Source of the DNA: Herbinix sp.
GTDB lineage: Bacteria; Bacillota; Clostridia; Lachnospirales; Lachnospiraceae
Direction of reading: 5' to 3'
Assembly: GCA_029238935.1 (NCBI GenBank)
Contig: JAQZBN010000044.1
Location: 1 to 64,000, forward strand
Length of the DNA: 64,000 nt
The notes beneath the pieces were generated by a model, which was given only the letters and a program-made list of their open reading frames with translations, was not told the origin of the DNA and did not search any database. Made by a program: the position numbers and the translations under genes. Below are positions 8,434 to 17,516 of the stretch, piece by piece (the first letter of the stretch is position 1; each line of letters begins with the position of its first letter).

Positions 8434-9981
8434 TTATTTTTTCTTGATTAATAATGATTTTCCTGTCATCTCAACTGGCTTAGCCATACCCATCATTTCA
8501 ATCATAGTAGGAATGATATCAGCTAAACAACCATCCTCAGCTAAGGTATATTCTTTGTCATAGTTAACAAGAATAAATGGTACTGGATTTGTTGTATGTG
8601 CTGTGAAAGGTTCTCTTGTCTCGTAATCTACTAATTGTTCTGCATTACCATGATCTGCGCAGATAAACATCTGACCATCTACAGAAAGTAAAGCATCAAT
8701 TGCTTTTTCAACACACTCATCCACTGCTTCAATCGCTTTAATAGCTGCTTGTTCAATACCAGTATGACCAACCATATCAGGATTTGCGAAGTTTACAACA
8801 ATTACGTCGTATTTTAAAGATTTGATAGCTTCCACTAATTTTTCTGCTACTTGATATGCACTCATCTCAGGCTGAAGATCATACGTAGCTACTTTAGGAG
8901 AATTTACAAGAATTCTTTCTTCACCTTCATTAGGAACTTCTACACCAGCATTAAAGAAGAAAGTTACATGAGCGTATTTTTCAGTCTCAGCAAGCCGAAG
9001 CTGTGTCTTGTGATTTTCTGCTAAAAATTGTCCAAAGGTATGATCTATGGAAATTTTATGGAATGCTATAATCTTATTCGCAATCGTTATATCGTACTCG
9101 GAGAAGCATACATAAGTTAACTTCATTCTGCCATTTGCTCTTGCAAATCCAGCAAACTCATCATCACAGAATGCTCTTGTAATCTCTCTAGCACGATCCG
9201 GTCTGAAGTTAAAGAAAATGATAGAATCATTGTCTTTAATAGTTGCAACCGGTTTGTCATTTTCCATTACAACAGTAGGTAATACAAACTCATCAAATTT
9301 CTCGATATCATAAGAATTTTGAACAGCTGCTATCGCATTTTCCGCTGTTTCGCCTTCTCCTAATGCCATAGCACGATATGCTTTTTCTACACGGTCCCAA
9401 CGATTGTCACGATCCATCGCATAATAACGACCCATTACGGTTGCTATTTTTCCTACACCAAGAACCTGCATCTTCTCCCATAACGCTTCCACAAAACCCT
9501 TACCGGAAGCTGGAGGTGTATCTCTACCATCTAAGAATGCATGTACATATACATTTTCAAGTCCTTCTTTTTTCGCTAATTCCAGTAAACCATATAAATG
9601 TGTAATATGACTGTGTACTCCACCATCGGATAATAATCCGAATAAATGAAGATCTGTATTATTCTTCTTACAATTCTGGATTGCTTCTAATAAAGCAGGA
9701 TTGCTGAAGAATGTACCATCTTTAATCTCTTTTGTTATTCTGGTTAATTCTTGATACACAATTCTTCCTGCACCCATATTGATATGTCCAACTTCAGAAT
9801 TTCCCATCTGACCATCCGGAAGGCCTACTGCCATACCGCTCGCATAACCTTTTACGAATGGATATTCCGACATTAATTTATCCATAACAGGGGTTTTTGC
9901 TTCCGCAATTGCATTTGCTTCCTTTTTCTCATTTAAACCATATCCATCTAGTATCATTAATACCGTAGGTTTTTTACTCAT
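8434..9981 (-). CDS. gpmI: 2,3-bisphosphoglycerate-independent phosphoglycerate mutase
   Basis: A 515-residue cofactor-independent mutase (alkaline phosphatase superfamily, two Mn ions) converting 3-phosphoglycerate to 2-phosphoglycerate in glycolysis. The metal-binding 'LMILDGYG' starts the protein, the catalytic Ser lies in 'MGNSEVGHINMGAGR' near residue 62, and later metal ligands are seen in 'ANPDMVGHTG' and 'CADHGNAEQ'. I start at the ATG at 9981, with AAAGGATG upstream, rather than at the longer frame start. It is the last glycolytic gene of the block; a terminator separates it from tpiA. Assignment is secure. Confidence 0.97.
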   Translation of the reverse strand: MSKKPTVLMILDGYGLNEKKEANAIAEAKTPVMDKLMSEYPFVKGYASGMAVGLPDGQMGNSEVGHINMGAGRIVYQELTRITKEIKDGTFFSNPALLEAIQNCKKNNTDLHLFGLLSDGGVHSHITHLYGLLELAKKEGLENVYVHAFLDGRDTPPASGKGFVEALWEKMQVLGVGKIATVMGRYYAMDRDNRWDRVEKAYRAMALGEGETAENAIAAVQNSYDIEKFDEFVLPTVVMENDKPVATIKDNDSIIFFNFRPDRAREITRAFCDDEFAGFARANGRMKLTYVCFSEYDITIANKIIAFHKISIDHTFGQFLAENHKTQLRLAETEKYAHVTFFFNAGVEVPNEGEERILVNSPKVATYDLQPEMSAYQVAEKLVEAIKSLKYDVIVVNFANPDMVGHTGIEQAAIKAIEAVDECVEKAIDALLSVDGQMFICADHGNAEQLVDYETREPFTAHTTNPVPFILVNYDKEYTLAEDGCLADIIPTMIEMMGMAKPVEMTGKSLLIKKK

Positions 9982-10116
9982 ATGATTACATCCTTTCACA
10001 ACTAAGTTGCCTTTGATAACGTATTTGATGCAACACTATAATCCATATATTATTTTATATCGATTAAATGGTTACTCACGTGATCTATCTATGTAGTTCA
10101 ATCAGATAATCACAAA

Positions 10117-10150
10117 ATCTCAGACGAGGTTATGCACCTCGTCTAAGATG
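10117..10150 (-). terminator. Terminator after tpiA
   Basis: Stem AGACGAGG / CCTCGTCT (within 10118-10148, extended by ATCT/AGAT) followed on the minus strand by a short T tract (ATTTTG). It lies between tpiA and gpmI and probably lowers read-through into gpmI. Confidence 0.7.
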
Positions 10151-10169
10151 AAATTATAATTAATAAATA

Positions 10170-10916
10170 TTATTTATAATTAACAATTTTACCAAAATCA
10201 GTTTTTAAACTTGCTCCGCCTACCAATCCACCATCAATGTTTGCCTGGGAGAATAAATCAGATGCACTAGCTGCTGTTACACTACCGCCGTATTGAATAC
10301 GGATTGCATCTGCAGTTGCTGCGTCATAAATTTCATCGATGCATTCACGGATTGCTTTACATACTTCTTCTGCCTGCTCGGTGGTAGCAACTTTACCAGT
10401 ACCAATAGCCCAGATTGGCTCGTAAGCAATAACAGCTTTCTTTGCTTGATCAGCTGAAATGTTTAAGAATGCAATCTTTATCTGTTGACGAATAAAGTCA
10501 ATTGTAACGCCTTGTTCTCTTTGCTTTAGAGATTCACCGCAGCATACAATTGGTGTAATGCCGTGTGCAAACGCTTTTAATACCTTCTTATTCACGGTTT
10601 CATCTGTCTCAGCAAAATATTCTCTACGTTCAGAATGACCGATAATAACATATTTTACTCCGATATCTGTTAACATGTTCGGAGCGATCTCACCGGTATA
10701 AGCACCGCTCTCTTCAAAGTACATGTTCTGAGCACCAATAGCAATATTGGTTCCTTTCACTGCTTCTAAAGCTGTGGTAAGTGAAATTGCAGGTACGCAA
10801 AATACTACATCAGCATCTTCGGTAGCTACCAAAGGCTTTAATTCATTAATTAAGGTAACTGTCTCACTGGGAGTCTTGTTCATTTTCCAGTTACCAGCGA
10901 TTATTTTTCTACGCAT
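10170..10916 (-). CDS. tpiA: Triosephosphate isomerase
   Basis: A 248-residue TIM-barrel enzyme interconverting dihydroxyacetone phosphate and glyceraldehyde 3-phosphate. The catalytic residues are all present: Lys in 'AGNWKMN' near residue 12, His in 'IIGHSERR' near 95, and Glu in '[11 protein letters not shown]' near 166. The phosphate loop 'YGGSV' and 'GGASL' close the barrel. The ATG at 10916 is chosen because GGAGG lies 5 bases upstream; an in-frame earlier start would overlap this site. Neighbours are pgk upstream and gpmI downstream, with hairpins on both sides. Assignment is secure. Confidence 0.97.
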   Translation of the reverse strand: MRRKIIAGNWKMNKTPSETVTLINELKPLVATEDADVVFCVPAISLTTALEAVKGTNIAIGAQNMYFEESGAYTGEIAPNMLTDIGVKYVIIGHSERREYFAETDETVNKKVLKAFAHGITPIVCCGESLKQREQGVTIDFIRQQIKIAFLNISADQAKKAVIAYEPIWAIGTGKVATTEQAEEVCKAIRECIDEIYDAATADAIRIQYGGSVTAASASDLFSQANIDGGLVGGASLKTDFGKIVNYK

Positions 10917-10976
10917 AACGGCCTCCAAAAGATAGATTATTATGATTCACTATAAATCATAATATCAAAATTATTT

Positions 10977-11024
10977 GATTGTAGCAAGCCTCTTTCAAGA
11001 AAACTAAAGAGGCTTGCTACAATC
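10977..11024 (-). terminator. 19-bp perfect hairpin between pgk and tpiA
   Basis: Perfect arms at 10977-10995 and 11006-11024 with a 10-base loop. There is no clean T run on either side, so it may be an mRNA processing or stability element rather than a terminator. It lies 60-110 bases past the pgk stop and ahead of the tpiA ribosome site. Confidence 0.6.
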
Positions 11025-11087
11025 ACTTTACTTATATTATTGATTCCATCACTTCGAAATAAAAATGATATTAACAAAGGATAGGAA

Positions 11088-12281
11088 TTATTTATCGTTT
11101 GCTGCTGCAACACCAGGAAGTTCTTTTCCCTCTAAGAATTCTAAGGAAGCACCGCCACCAGTTGAAATATGAGTCATCTTATCTCCAAATCCTAAGATAT
11201 TAACAGCTGCTGCAGAATCTCCACCACCAATGATGGTAGTTGCTTCGATTTCTGCTAAAGCTTTAGCAACTGCAATTGTACCAGCTGCATAATTAGATAA
11301 TTCGAATACACCCATAGGTCCATTCCATACAACAGTCTTAGCATCTTTTACAGCGTTAGCATAAAGCTCACGGGTTTTCTCACCGATATCAAGACCTTCC
11401 CAATCAGGTTCGATCTCGCCACGGTTAACGGTCTTGTAAGGAGCATCATTATTAAATTCCTGTGATACAACGGTATCGATCGGAATTAATAATTTAACAC
11501 CTTTCTTCTCAGCCTTTTCCATCATCTGTCTTGCATAATCAAGATAATCTGGTTCTAATAAGGATTTACCTACTTCTTCTCCCAGAGATTTCATGAAAGT
11601 ATATGCCATACCTCCACCGATGATTAAAGTATCGACTTTATCAAGAAGATTATCAATAACTGAAATTTTGCTGGAAACCTTTGATCCACCAAGAATTGCA
11701 ACGAAAGGTCTCTCCGGATTATTTACTGCATTACCAAGGAATTCAATTTCTTTCTGCATTAAATAACCTACTACTGCGGTATCAACATACTTTGTGATAC
11801 CTACGTTTGAGCAATGTGCTCTATGAGCAGTACCGAAAGCATCATTTACGAATACATCACAAATAGAAGCTAAATCTTCGCTGAAGGAATCAACGTTCTT
11901 TGTTTCTTCTACTCTATAACGAGTATTCTCAAGAAGAACTACTTCTCCTTCTTTCATCGCTGCAACAGCAGCTTTTGCATTTTCTCCAACTACGTTATCA
12001 TCTTTAGCGAACTTAATTTCCTGTCCTAATAACTCAGCTAAGCGAATTGCAACAGGAGCTAATGAAAGCTCAGGTTTTGGCTCACCCTTTGGTTTACCTA
12101 AATGGGAGCAAAGAATAACCTTACCACCATCATTGATTAATTTTTTAATAGTAGGAAGTGCTTCTACAAGACGATTCTCATCTGTAATCTTTCCTTCTTG
12201 TAACGGCACATTAAAATCACAACGTACTAAAACTCTTTTACCTTTTACATTGATATCATCAATTGATTTTTTATTTAACAT
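11088..12281 (-). CDS. pgk: Phosphoglycerate kinase
   Basis: A 397-residue two-domain kinase that makes ATP from 1,3-bisphosphoglycerate. The N-terminal substrate site '[12 protein letters not shown]' (about 17-28) and '[11 protein letters not shown]' are present, the hinge region '[12 protein letters not shown]' (about 205-216) and the nucleotide-binding '[10 protein letters not shown]' and '[11 protein letters not shown]' lie in the C-terminal half. The ATG at 12281 follows AAAGGAGA at good spacing. A strong terminator separates it from gap upstream, although read-through is likely to contribute. Assignment is secure. Confidence 0.97.
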   Translation of the reverse strand: MLNKKSIDDINVKGKRVLVRCDFNVPLQEGKITDENRLVEALPTIKKLINDGGKVILCSHLGKPKGEPKPELSLAPVAIRLAELLGQEIKFAKDDNVVGENAKAAVAAMKEGEVVLLENTRYRVEETKNVDSFSEDLASICDVFVNDAFGTAHRAHCSNVGITKYVDTAVVGYLMQKEIEFLGNAVNNPERPFVAILGGSKVSSKISVIDNLLDKVDTLIIGGGMAYTFMKSLGEEVGKSLLEPDYLDYARQMMEKAEKKGVKLLIPIDTVVSQEFNNDAPYKTVNRGEIEPDWEGLDIGEKTRELYANAVKDAKTVVWNGPMGVFELSNYAAGTIAVAKALAEIEATTIIGGGDSAAAVNILGFGDKMTHISTGGGASLEFLEGKELPGVAAANDK

Positions 12282-12345
12282 TAGAATATCTCCTTTCAAA
12301 TTCGTATGTATCCATACGCAATGATAGATAGAGTTAACGTATTAC

Positions 12346-12375
12346 AAAAAAGGTCCGGTCCAATAAGACCGGACC
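12346..12375 (-). terminator. Terminator after gap
   Basis: A perfect 9-bp GC-rich stem (12352-12360 / 12367-12375, arm GGTCCGGTC) followed on the minus strand by six T. It sits between gap and pgk. Confidence 0.88.
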
Positions 12376-12413
12376 CATGATGGATCAAAATAACATGTTA
12401 CTAAAGTAACCTA

Positions 12414-13427
12414 TTATGCTAATTCAGCAAAATATTTAATAGTTCTTACCATCTGGCTGGTGTAAGAATTTTCATTGTCATACCAAGCAACAACTTTTAC
12501 TAAAGTTTGTCCGTTACCAAGGTCAGTAACTTTAGTCTGTGTTCCATCGAATAAGGAACCATAAGTGATACCGATAACGTCAGAAGATACGATCTCATCC
12601 TCAGTATAACCGAAGGATGCACTTTGAGCAGCTTTCATAGCATTGTTGATATCTGCTTTAGATACTTTACCGTTAACAACTGCTACTAATTCTGTAATAG
12701 AACCTGACGGAACAGGTACTCTTTGTGCAGCACCGTCTAATTTTCCGCTTAATTCAGGAATAACAAGACCGATTGCTTTAGCAGCACCAGTGGAGTTAGG
12801 AACGATATTCACAGCAGCTGCACGAGCTCTTCTTAAATCACCTTTTCTGTGAGGACCGTCAAGTACCATCTGATCACCTGTGTAAGCATGAATTGTAGTC
12901 ATGAAACCTTTTTCAATTGCTACTAATTTATTTAAGGTATCTGCCATAGGAGCTAAGCAGTTAGTTGTACAAGAAGCTGCTGAAATAATTGTATCAGTTG
13001 CTTTTAATGTATTCTCGTTAACGCTGAATACAACAGTAGGTAGATCATCACCAGCTGGTGCGGAAATAACTACTTTTTTAGCACCTGCATCTATATGTGC
13101 CTGAGATTTTGCTTTTGTTACGAAGAAACCAGTACACTCAAGAACTACATCTACACCAAGTTCGCCCCAAGGTAATTCTGCTGGATTTGCTTTTGCATAG
13201 ATTTGAATTTCTTTACCATCTACTACGATGGAGTTCTCTTTTGCAACTACTGTATCTCCTTTTGCATATCTACCCTGTGCTGAATCGTATTTTAATAAGT
13301 GTGCTAACATTTTAGCATCTGTTAAATCGTTGATAGCTACGATCTCATATCCTTCTGCACCAAACATTTGTCTAAATGCAAGACGGCCGATACGTCCAAA
13401 ACCATTAATTGCTACTTTTACTGCCAT
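12414..13427 (-). CDS. gap: Glyceraldehyde-3-phosphate dehydrogenase, type I
   Basis: A 337-residue NAD-dependent glycolytic dehydrogenase. The Rossmann start '[16 protein letters not shown]' and the active-site 'SCTTNCLAP' with the catalytic Cys near residue 154 are intact, as are the catalytic His in 'TIHAYTGDQ' and the phosphate site '[12 protein letters not shown]'. The ATG at 13427 has AGGAGG upstream. It is the first glycolytic gene of the block and has its own strong promoter, with a palindrome and a cre-like element in the leader. Its role in supplying pgk-tpiA-gpmI by read-through is plausible, given the hairpins between the genes. Confidence 0.97.
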   Translation of the reverse strand: MAVKVAINGFGRIGRLAFRQMFGAEGYEIVAINDLTDAKMLAHLLKYDSAQGRYAKGDTVVAKENSIVVDGKEIQIYAKANPAELPWGELGVDVVLECTGFFVTKAKSQAHIDAGAKKVVISAPAGDDLPTVVFSVNENTLKATDTIISAASCTTNCLAPMADTLNKLVAIEKGFMTTIHAYTGDQMVLDGPHRKGDLRRARAAAVNIVPNSTGAAKAIGLVIPELSGKLDGAAQRVPVPSGSITELVAVVNGKVSKADINNAMKAAQSASFGYTEDEIVSSDVIGITYGSLFDGTQTKVTDLGNGQTLVKVVAWYDNENSYTSQMVRTIKYFAELA

Positions 13428-13463
13428 GATATATTCCTCCTAATTATTTTAAATTTATAATAT

Positions 13464-13479
13464 ACTGTCATACGACAGT
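13464..13479. promoter_or_regulatory. Palindrome in the gap leader (possible operator)
   Basis: ACTGTC-ATAC-GACAGT, a perfect 6-bp inverted repeat, lies about 40 bases ahead of the gap start codon and downstream of the predicted transcription start. It may bind a repressor or form a small hairpin. No known operator family is recognised. Confidence 0.35.
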
Positions 13480-13491
13480 TATTAATTGAAA

Positions 13492-13502
13492 GAAACGCTT
13501 TC
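13492..13502. promoter_or_regulatory. cre-like element in the gap leader
   Basis: GAAACGCTTTC on plus; the minus strand reads TGAAAGCGTTTC, which matches the left half of the CcpA catabolite-response consensus (TGAAAGCG) but not the right half. It lies about 30-40 bases past the predicted start site, a position where CcpA can act as a roadblock. Confidence 0.4.
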
Positions 13503-13539
13503 ATTTGGCTGATTGATAAATTTTTCTCAAACTAAAGAT

Positions 13540-13568
13540 ATTTTACCTAATTTGGATTAAAATATCAA
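13540..13568 (-). promoter_or_regulatory. Promoter of gap
   Basis: On the minus strand TTGATA (13563-13568), a 17-base spacer, then TAAAAT (13540-13545). Predicted start near 13533 gives a leader of about 105 bases. Confidence 0.7.
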
Positions 13569-14128
13569 GAGCTAATTCCTTTTTTATAGAATATTATGAT
13601 TATGTTGATAATCAACATTAAATGCAATGCATTTTTGTGCATTATTAAGAAGTATTTTGTCTTATTATTCCAGAACAATTTAACGAAGCGAGTAATGTGA
13701 TTTAAAGTGATAAAATGCTTTAATATAAAATAAAACATTTATAATATTACCACATTTTCTAATATGCAAACACTTAATTTTTCCAATATGTTTTTATTCG
13801 AAACGAATTAATAACTTTGCTATATTATTACGTATCTAATATACTCTTTTTGTTATAAAAAAATCCCATAGGAAAACATAAATATTTATCAAGAAATATA
13901 AGCTTATACATAAAATTATTCCTCCAAATAATCTATTGTTTTCCATACATGTTCAATGATACCATAGAATGAAACTTTAGAAAAGTATTTTTTAATACTT
14001 CTTTTACTTCTTTTATCTTATATTTTGTTAAGGTTTCAATTCATCTTCTTACTTTATGTATTGAACAACCCGGTATTATACTACTCCGAGTATGTTCAAC
14101 TATTTTATTATAAAGCCATTTTATTTTT
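13569..14128. other. AT-rich spacer between gap and the coat-protein gene
   Basis: About 560 bases with no convincing gene. A small palindrome GTTGAT-T-ATCAAC lies near 13604-13616, upstream of the gap promoter, and a TTGAACA / TGTTCAA pair lies near 14061-14097, past the coat gene stop, where a terminator would be expected. Nothing else is recognised. Confidence 0.5.
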
Positions 14129-15265
14129 CTATTTTAATGAACTTCCTGTACTTCCTGCATTTCCGAGTGAACTTGTATTATTAGTTAATCCAGATAAACT
14201 GGAACCACCTGATGTCATGCCTAATCCACTGCTGCTTCCAGTAAGACTTGATAAACCGGAACCGGAAGTACCTAGACTACTTCCGCTACCAGCCATACCT
14301 AAGCCACTGGTTACACCTGAGCTTCCAGTTACTTTTGAACCATTGGTTAAACCGGATAAATCAATGGTATTGGAACTACCAGAGGATGACCCAAGACGAC
14401 CGGAATTATTACTTCCAGATGTTCCTGACATTTGGCTGCTACCAGAATTATTACTGCCGGTACTTTGTTGTGTACCTGAATTACCAGATAAGCTTGTATT
14501 ACCACTCATTCCTGAGTTCGTTGTTCCGGATGCCCCTGCGTTATTGCTCCCTAAAGTATTCAAACTAGAGTTTCCTGTCAATCCAGAATTACCAGATGTT
14601 CCAGTGCTTCCAGTCATACCTGATGTTGCTGATGTTCCACTGCTTCCAGTCATTCCAGATGTTCCAGTGCTTCCAGTCATACTTGATGTTGCTGATGTTC
14701 CACTGCTTCCGGTAATTCCTGATGTTCCTGATGTCCCACTGCTTCCAGTCATTCCTGATGTTCCACTGCTTCCAGACATACCTGAATTTCCTGATGTGCC
14801 CATCCCTCCGGTCATTTCCATACTACCCGAAGAGCTTGTATTACCTGACATAGAAGTATTTCCTGACATTGTAGAATTTCCAGATGATGTTGAATTTCCG
14901 GACATAGTAGTGTTTCCAGACATACCTGTACTTCCTGACAATCCTTTATTTCCTGACATACCTGAGTTTCCTGACATACCTGTGCCACTAGCGCCACCGG
15001 ACATTCCATTGTTATTGGTGCCTGTCGAGAATACTGATTTTAAACTTAAAATTTCGTCTTGAGACGCCTTTTGAGCCGGTTGATAATAATTTTTACTTTT
15101 CGCAATTGTGTATAATTCATATTGGGATTTTTCTGCTTCATTTCTCATTTGCTGAAGAGTACTTCTTAACTCCTGATTCTCAGTCTGAGATATCATATCT
15201 TGATAAGCTTTTAACCCTGCATTTAATGAATTTAGTGCATCTGATACCATTGCCTTTTCTTGCAT
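14129..15265 (-). CDS. CotF-like spore coat protein with Gly/Ser/Thr hexapeptide-repeat tail
   Basis: A 378-residue protein in two parts. Residues 1-85 are helical ('SDALNSLNAGLKAYQDM', 'TENQELRSTLQQMRNEAEKS', 'YELYTIAKSKNYY') and resemble the C-terminal half of the coat F / ferritin-like coat domain. Residues about 90-378 are low complexity, dominated by Gly, Ser, Thr, Asn and Met, with a period of six residues (xxGMSG, xSGTSG, TGSSGT and variants). No membrane segment or signal peptide, as expected for a coat protein made in the mother cell. The ATG at 15265 follows AGGAGG. It lies 13 bases after a 61-residue partner. An open frame exists on the opposite strand only because of the repeat composition. 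The coat role is a family inference. Confidence 0.7.
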   Translation of the reverse strand: MQEKAMVSDALNSLNAGLKAYQDMISQTENQELRSTLQQMRNEAEKSQYELYTIAKSKNYYQPAQKASQDEILSLKSVFSTGTNNNGMSGGASGTGMSGNSGMSGNKGLSGSTGMSGNTTMSGNSTSSGNSTMSGNTSMSGNTSSSGSMEMTGGMGTSGNSGMSGSSGTSGMTGSSGTSGTSGITGSSGTSATSSMTGSTGTSGMTGSSGTSATSGMTGSTGTSGNSGLTGNSSLNTLGSNNAGASGTTNSGMSGNTSLSGNSGTQQSTGSNNSGSSQMSGTSGSNNSGRLGSSSGSSNTIDLSGLTNGSKVTGSSGVTSGLGMAGSGSSLGTSGSGLSSLTGSSSGLGMTSGGSSLSGLTNNTSSLGNAGSTGSSLK

Positions 15266-15278
15266 AATTTAGGCCCTC

Positions 15279-15464
15279 CTACTGTAAAAACTGTAATAAA
15301 GTTTGCTTATTTTTATCACATGATTGAGCTGATTTTTGGAAAAACTGTTTTACATTTTCATCCTGCGCATTATCAGCATAGCTTTTAAATTTCTCTGCAT
15401 CTGATTCACCAAATTGTAATAAATGTCTCAGGTTCTGAACTTCTACTTCATTTAGATTAGCCAT
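15279..15464 (-). CDS. Small CotF-like coat protein, N-terminal half
   Basis: A 61-residue helical protein: 'VEVQNLRHLLQFGESDAEKFKSY'-type helix (about 7-29, heptad-like) and 'ENVKQFFQKSAQSCDKNKQTLLQFL' (about 35-59). Together with the N-terminal part of the following gene it would complete a four-helix coat F type bundle, as if one ancestral coat protein were encoded by two genes. Ribosome site GGAGGG lies 8 bases upstream. The 13-base gap to the next gene implies one operon, likely switched on late in sporulation. It has one cysteine. Function is inferred. Confidence 0.65.
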   Translation of the reverse strand: MANLNEVEVQNLRHLLQFGESDAEKFKSYADNAQDENVKQFFQKSAQSCDKNKQTLLQFLQ

Positions 15465-15540
15465 TTATATACCCTCCTTAATATATTCGTATCAAATATT
15501 CTTAACTTGACAGCGTTTCTATTGAATCAATCATATAATT

Positions 15541-15685
15541 AATCTTCTAGTTAATAATCTTATTAATCTTCTAATTAATCTTCTTATTAATCTTCTAATT
15601 AATCATTAATCTTCTAATTAATCTTCTTATTAATCTTCAACTTAATCTTCTTATTAATCTTGTGATTAATCTTCCAACTAATCAA
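15541..15685. repeat. 12-bp tandem repeat array
   Basis: About 12 imperfect copies of AATCTTCTAATT / AATCTTCTTATT in a row, with one 7-base short unit in the middle and decay at both ends. It lies upstream of the coat operon and downstream of spo0A. No open frame of interest runs through it. It may be a neutral minisatellite or a multi-site protein-binding region. Confidence 0.85.
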
Positions 15686-16092
15686 GTTCATCAATCTTAA
15701 TCAATTTCATCCATCATTTTATTTTTCCTCAATAATTAATAACTTTACTAATTGATTTTTTATTGATCTAGAGATTTATTTCTAGTGAATCACTCTTCCA
15801 TTAAATCACTTTCCTATTGAAGAAATCTTCTGATTTAACAAACCTAGTTTAATAAATCGCGATTAATTAGCAGATCGAAACGATTTTAATAGTAATTAAA
15901 ATTGTAATCTATCAAGTATAAGAATACTCATGTTATTTACTGGTTCATTAGGATCAATCTTATTATAATCAATTATGTCCTATTAGAATCAGTCAATTAA
16001 TTGATTTTTGATACAAAATTATTATCTCAAATCTATAAGAAAGATATACAGAAGGTTAATTCCATTTCATTTTTCAAAAGTTATTGAACGAT
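15686..16092. other. AT-rich spacer between the repeat array and spo0A
   Basis: About 400 bases with no convincing gene or RNA. AT-rich, with scattered degenerate AATCTT and ATTAAT words that look like decayed copies of the neighbouring repeat. Confidence 0.5.
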
Positions 16093-16136
16093 AAAAAAAC
16101 TGCATTTTGCTAAGTTTTACTTTCACAAAATGCAGT
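16093..16136 (-). terminator. Terminator of spo0A
   Basis: An 11-bp perfect stem (16099-16109 / 16126-16136, arm ACTGCATTTTG) followed on the minus strand by seven T. Confidence 0.88.
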
Positions 16137-16153
16137 TATGTACATATATTCGA

Positions 16154-16960
16154 TTAATTGGATCTCATTTTATATTCTAATCTAATTTTATCTGCGATTA
16201 AAGCAACAAACTCTGAATTTGTAGGTTTTCCTTTTCCGTTACTTACAGTATACCCAAAAAGATCATCAATAGTATCCATTTTTCCTCTGCTCCATGCAAC
16301 TTCAATCGCATGACGGATCGCTCTTTCTACCCTACTTGGAGTTGTTTTATGTCTCTTTGCAATGGATGGATATAATAATTTAGTGATTGAATTCAGCATC
16401 TCTGCATCGTTGACTGACATCATGATTGCATCTCTTAGGTATTGATAACCTTTAATATGAGCCGGAACCCCTATCTCATGAATGATATTGGTAACATCAG
16501 ATTCAAGATTTCTCTCCATATAAACGCTTTTGTTTTCATAAGCACTAACTTTGTTATGATTATCGATCAGTTTGCTGTGATAATCTCCTTTAATTTGCTT
16601 AATTCTTGATAAAACAACATTATTGTCAAAAGGTTTCATAATATAATAGTTAGCCCCTAGTTCAAAAGCATTTTCTGTAACGCCTTCCTGGCCAATTGCC
16701 GTAATGACAATGAAGGACGGGTTTTTCTTGAATTCAGAATCCCTTCTTACCTTCTCCATTACACCTAAACCATCCAATTTTGGCATAATTAAATCTAATA
16801 ATACTACATCCGGCTTTTTCTCTTTTATCATGTCCAAGGCATCAATTCCATTTTCTGATTTACCTACTACTTCGATATCTGCATCTTCCTTTAAGATATC
16901 TTCCAGTAAGTTAACCATCCTCTCGTTGTCATCAACAATTGCTACGTTAATTTTGCTCAT
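16154..16960 (-). CDS. spo0A: Sporulation master regulator Spo0A
   Basis: A 268-residue response regulator controlling entry into sporulation. The receiver domain starts '[12 protein letters not shown]' with acidic pocket D10-D11 and phosphoryl-acceptor D56 in '[13 protein letters not shown]'. The conserved Lys lies in 'YIMKPFDN'. The C-terminal Spo0A DNA-binding domain (about 150-268) has '[20 protein letters not shown]' and the recognition region '[17 protein letters not shown]' that reads 0A boxes. I start at the ATG at 16960, with GGAGG 10 bases upstream; the reading frame continues 37 codons further up but without family similarity. A vegetative promoter and a 0A-box-like site lie upstream. 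Genes spoIVB and recN precede it, the usual order. Assignment is secure. Confidence 0.97.
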   Translation of the reverse strand: MSKINVAIVDDNERMVNLLEDILKEDADIEVVGKSENGIDALDMIKEKKPDVVLLDLIMPKLDGLGVMEKVRRDSEFKKNPSFIVITAIGQEGVTENAFELGANYYIMKPFDNNVVLSRIKQIKGDYHSKLIDNHNKVSAYENKSVYMERNLESDVTNIIHEIGVPAHIKGYQYLRDAIMMSVNDAEMLNSITKLLYPSIAKRHKTTPSRVERAIRHAIEVAWSRGKMDTIDDLFGYTVSNGKGKPTNSEFVALIADKIRLEYKMRSN

Positions 16961-17122
16961 TCTACAACAACCTCCATTTAGATTTTGATTCTTCTCCTCA
17001 TAAATAGTTCCTCGATAATCCCAATCCCCATTGGTTTTATACTTAACTACTTTCTGTACCTTGAATTTCACTTTTCGTGATTTTCCATGTAGTATTTCTT
17101 ATTTCATGATGTTTATGATTAT

Positions 17123-17151
17123 ATTATATATCTTTCACAAATTTGAGTCAA
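17123..17151 (-). promoter_or_regulatory. Vegetative promoter of spo0A
   Basis: On the minus strand TTGACT (17146-17151), a 17-base spacer and a perfect TATAAT (17123-17128). Predicted leader of about 155 bases to the spo0A ATG. Confidence 0.75.
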
Positions 17152-17516
17152 TAATTATCACGATAGCAAATTAACCAAAATATACTTACCAAATTATGAC
17201 TTTTGTTATTAATAATTTACATTAAAAGATATTATATAACATTAAAACCAAGAATTCTACATTATTTATCTTATTTGCGCAAATGTTTCTGTAAATATTT
17301 ACCATGATTGAATTATATCTGCATCAATAAAAACATTCAATTCTTTCTTAACGCACCATTCGACAGTACAAATTAGGAAAATATGGAAGAATTATCTGTA
17401 ACCACAACATTTTGTATTATTGGGAAATAATAGCAAATAACATGGTGTTCTATTACAAAGTATAATCTTATTTTATACGTTATTTCGTCGACTTCTTTTT
17501 ATAACAAAACTTCTCC
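17152..17516. other. Spacer between spoIVB and spo0A
   Basis: About 365 AT-rich bases with no gene. Apart from the 0A-box-like site at 17359-17365, I see no clear terminator for spoIVB; a short T-rich stretch lies just past its stop. Confidence 0.5.
17359..17365 (-). promoter_or_regulatory. 0A-box-like site upstream of spo0A
   Basis: The minus strand reads TGTCGAA, the exact 0A-box core bound by phosphorylated Spo0A, about 210 bases above the vegetative promoter. It could mediate autoregulation. A single 7-mer is weak evidence. Confidence 0.35.

Noticed and set aside
13604-13616. GTTGATTATCAAC palindrome as a Rex site
   Set aside because: It does not match the TTGTGAA-type Rex consensus and lies well upstream of the gap promoter.
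14025-15062. Long plus-strand frame (345 codons) rich in Pro, Leu, Val and Asp
   Set aside because: It is the reverse complement of the Gly/Ser/Thr repeat of the coat protein; its regularity follows from the 18-bp DNA repeat. It has no ribosome site, and the minus-strand gene is well supported.
15541-15685. CRISPR array
   Set aside because: The units are 12 bp, directly adjacent and without unique spacers, and no cas genes are present.
16961-17071. Longer Spo0A N terminus
   Set aside because: The 37 extra codons have no family similarity and lie upstream of a good GGAGG placed for the ATG at 16960.
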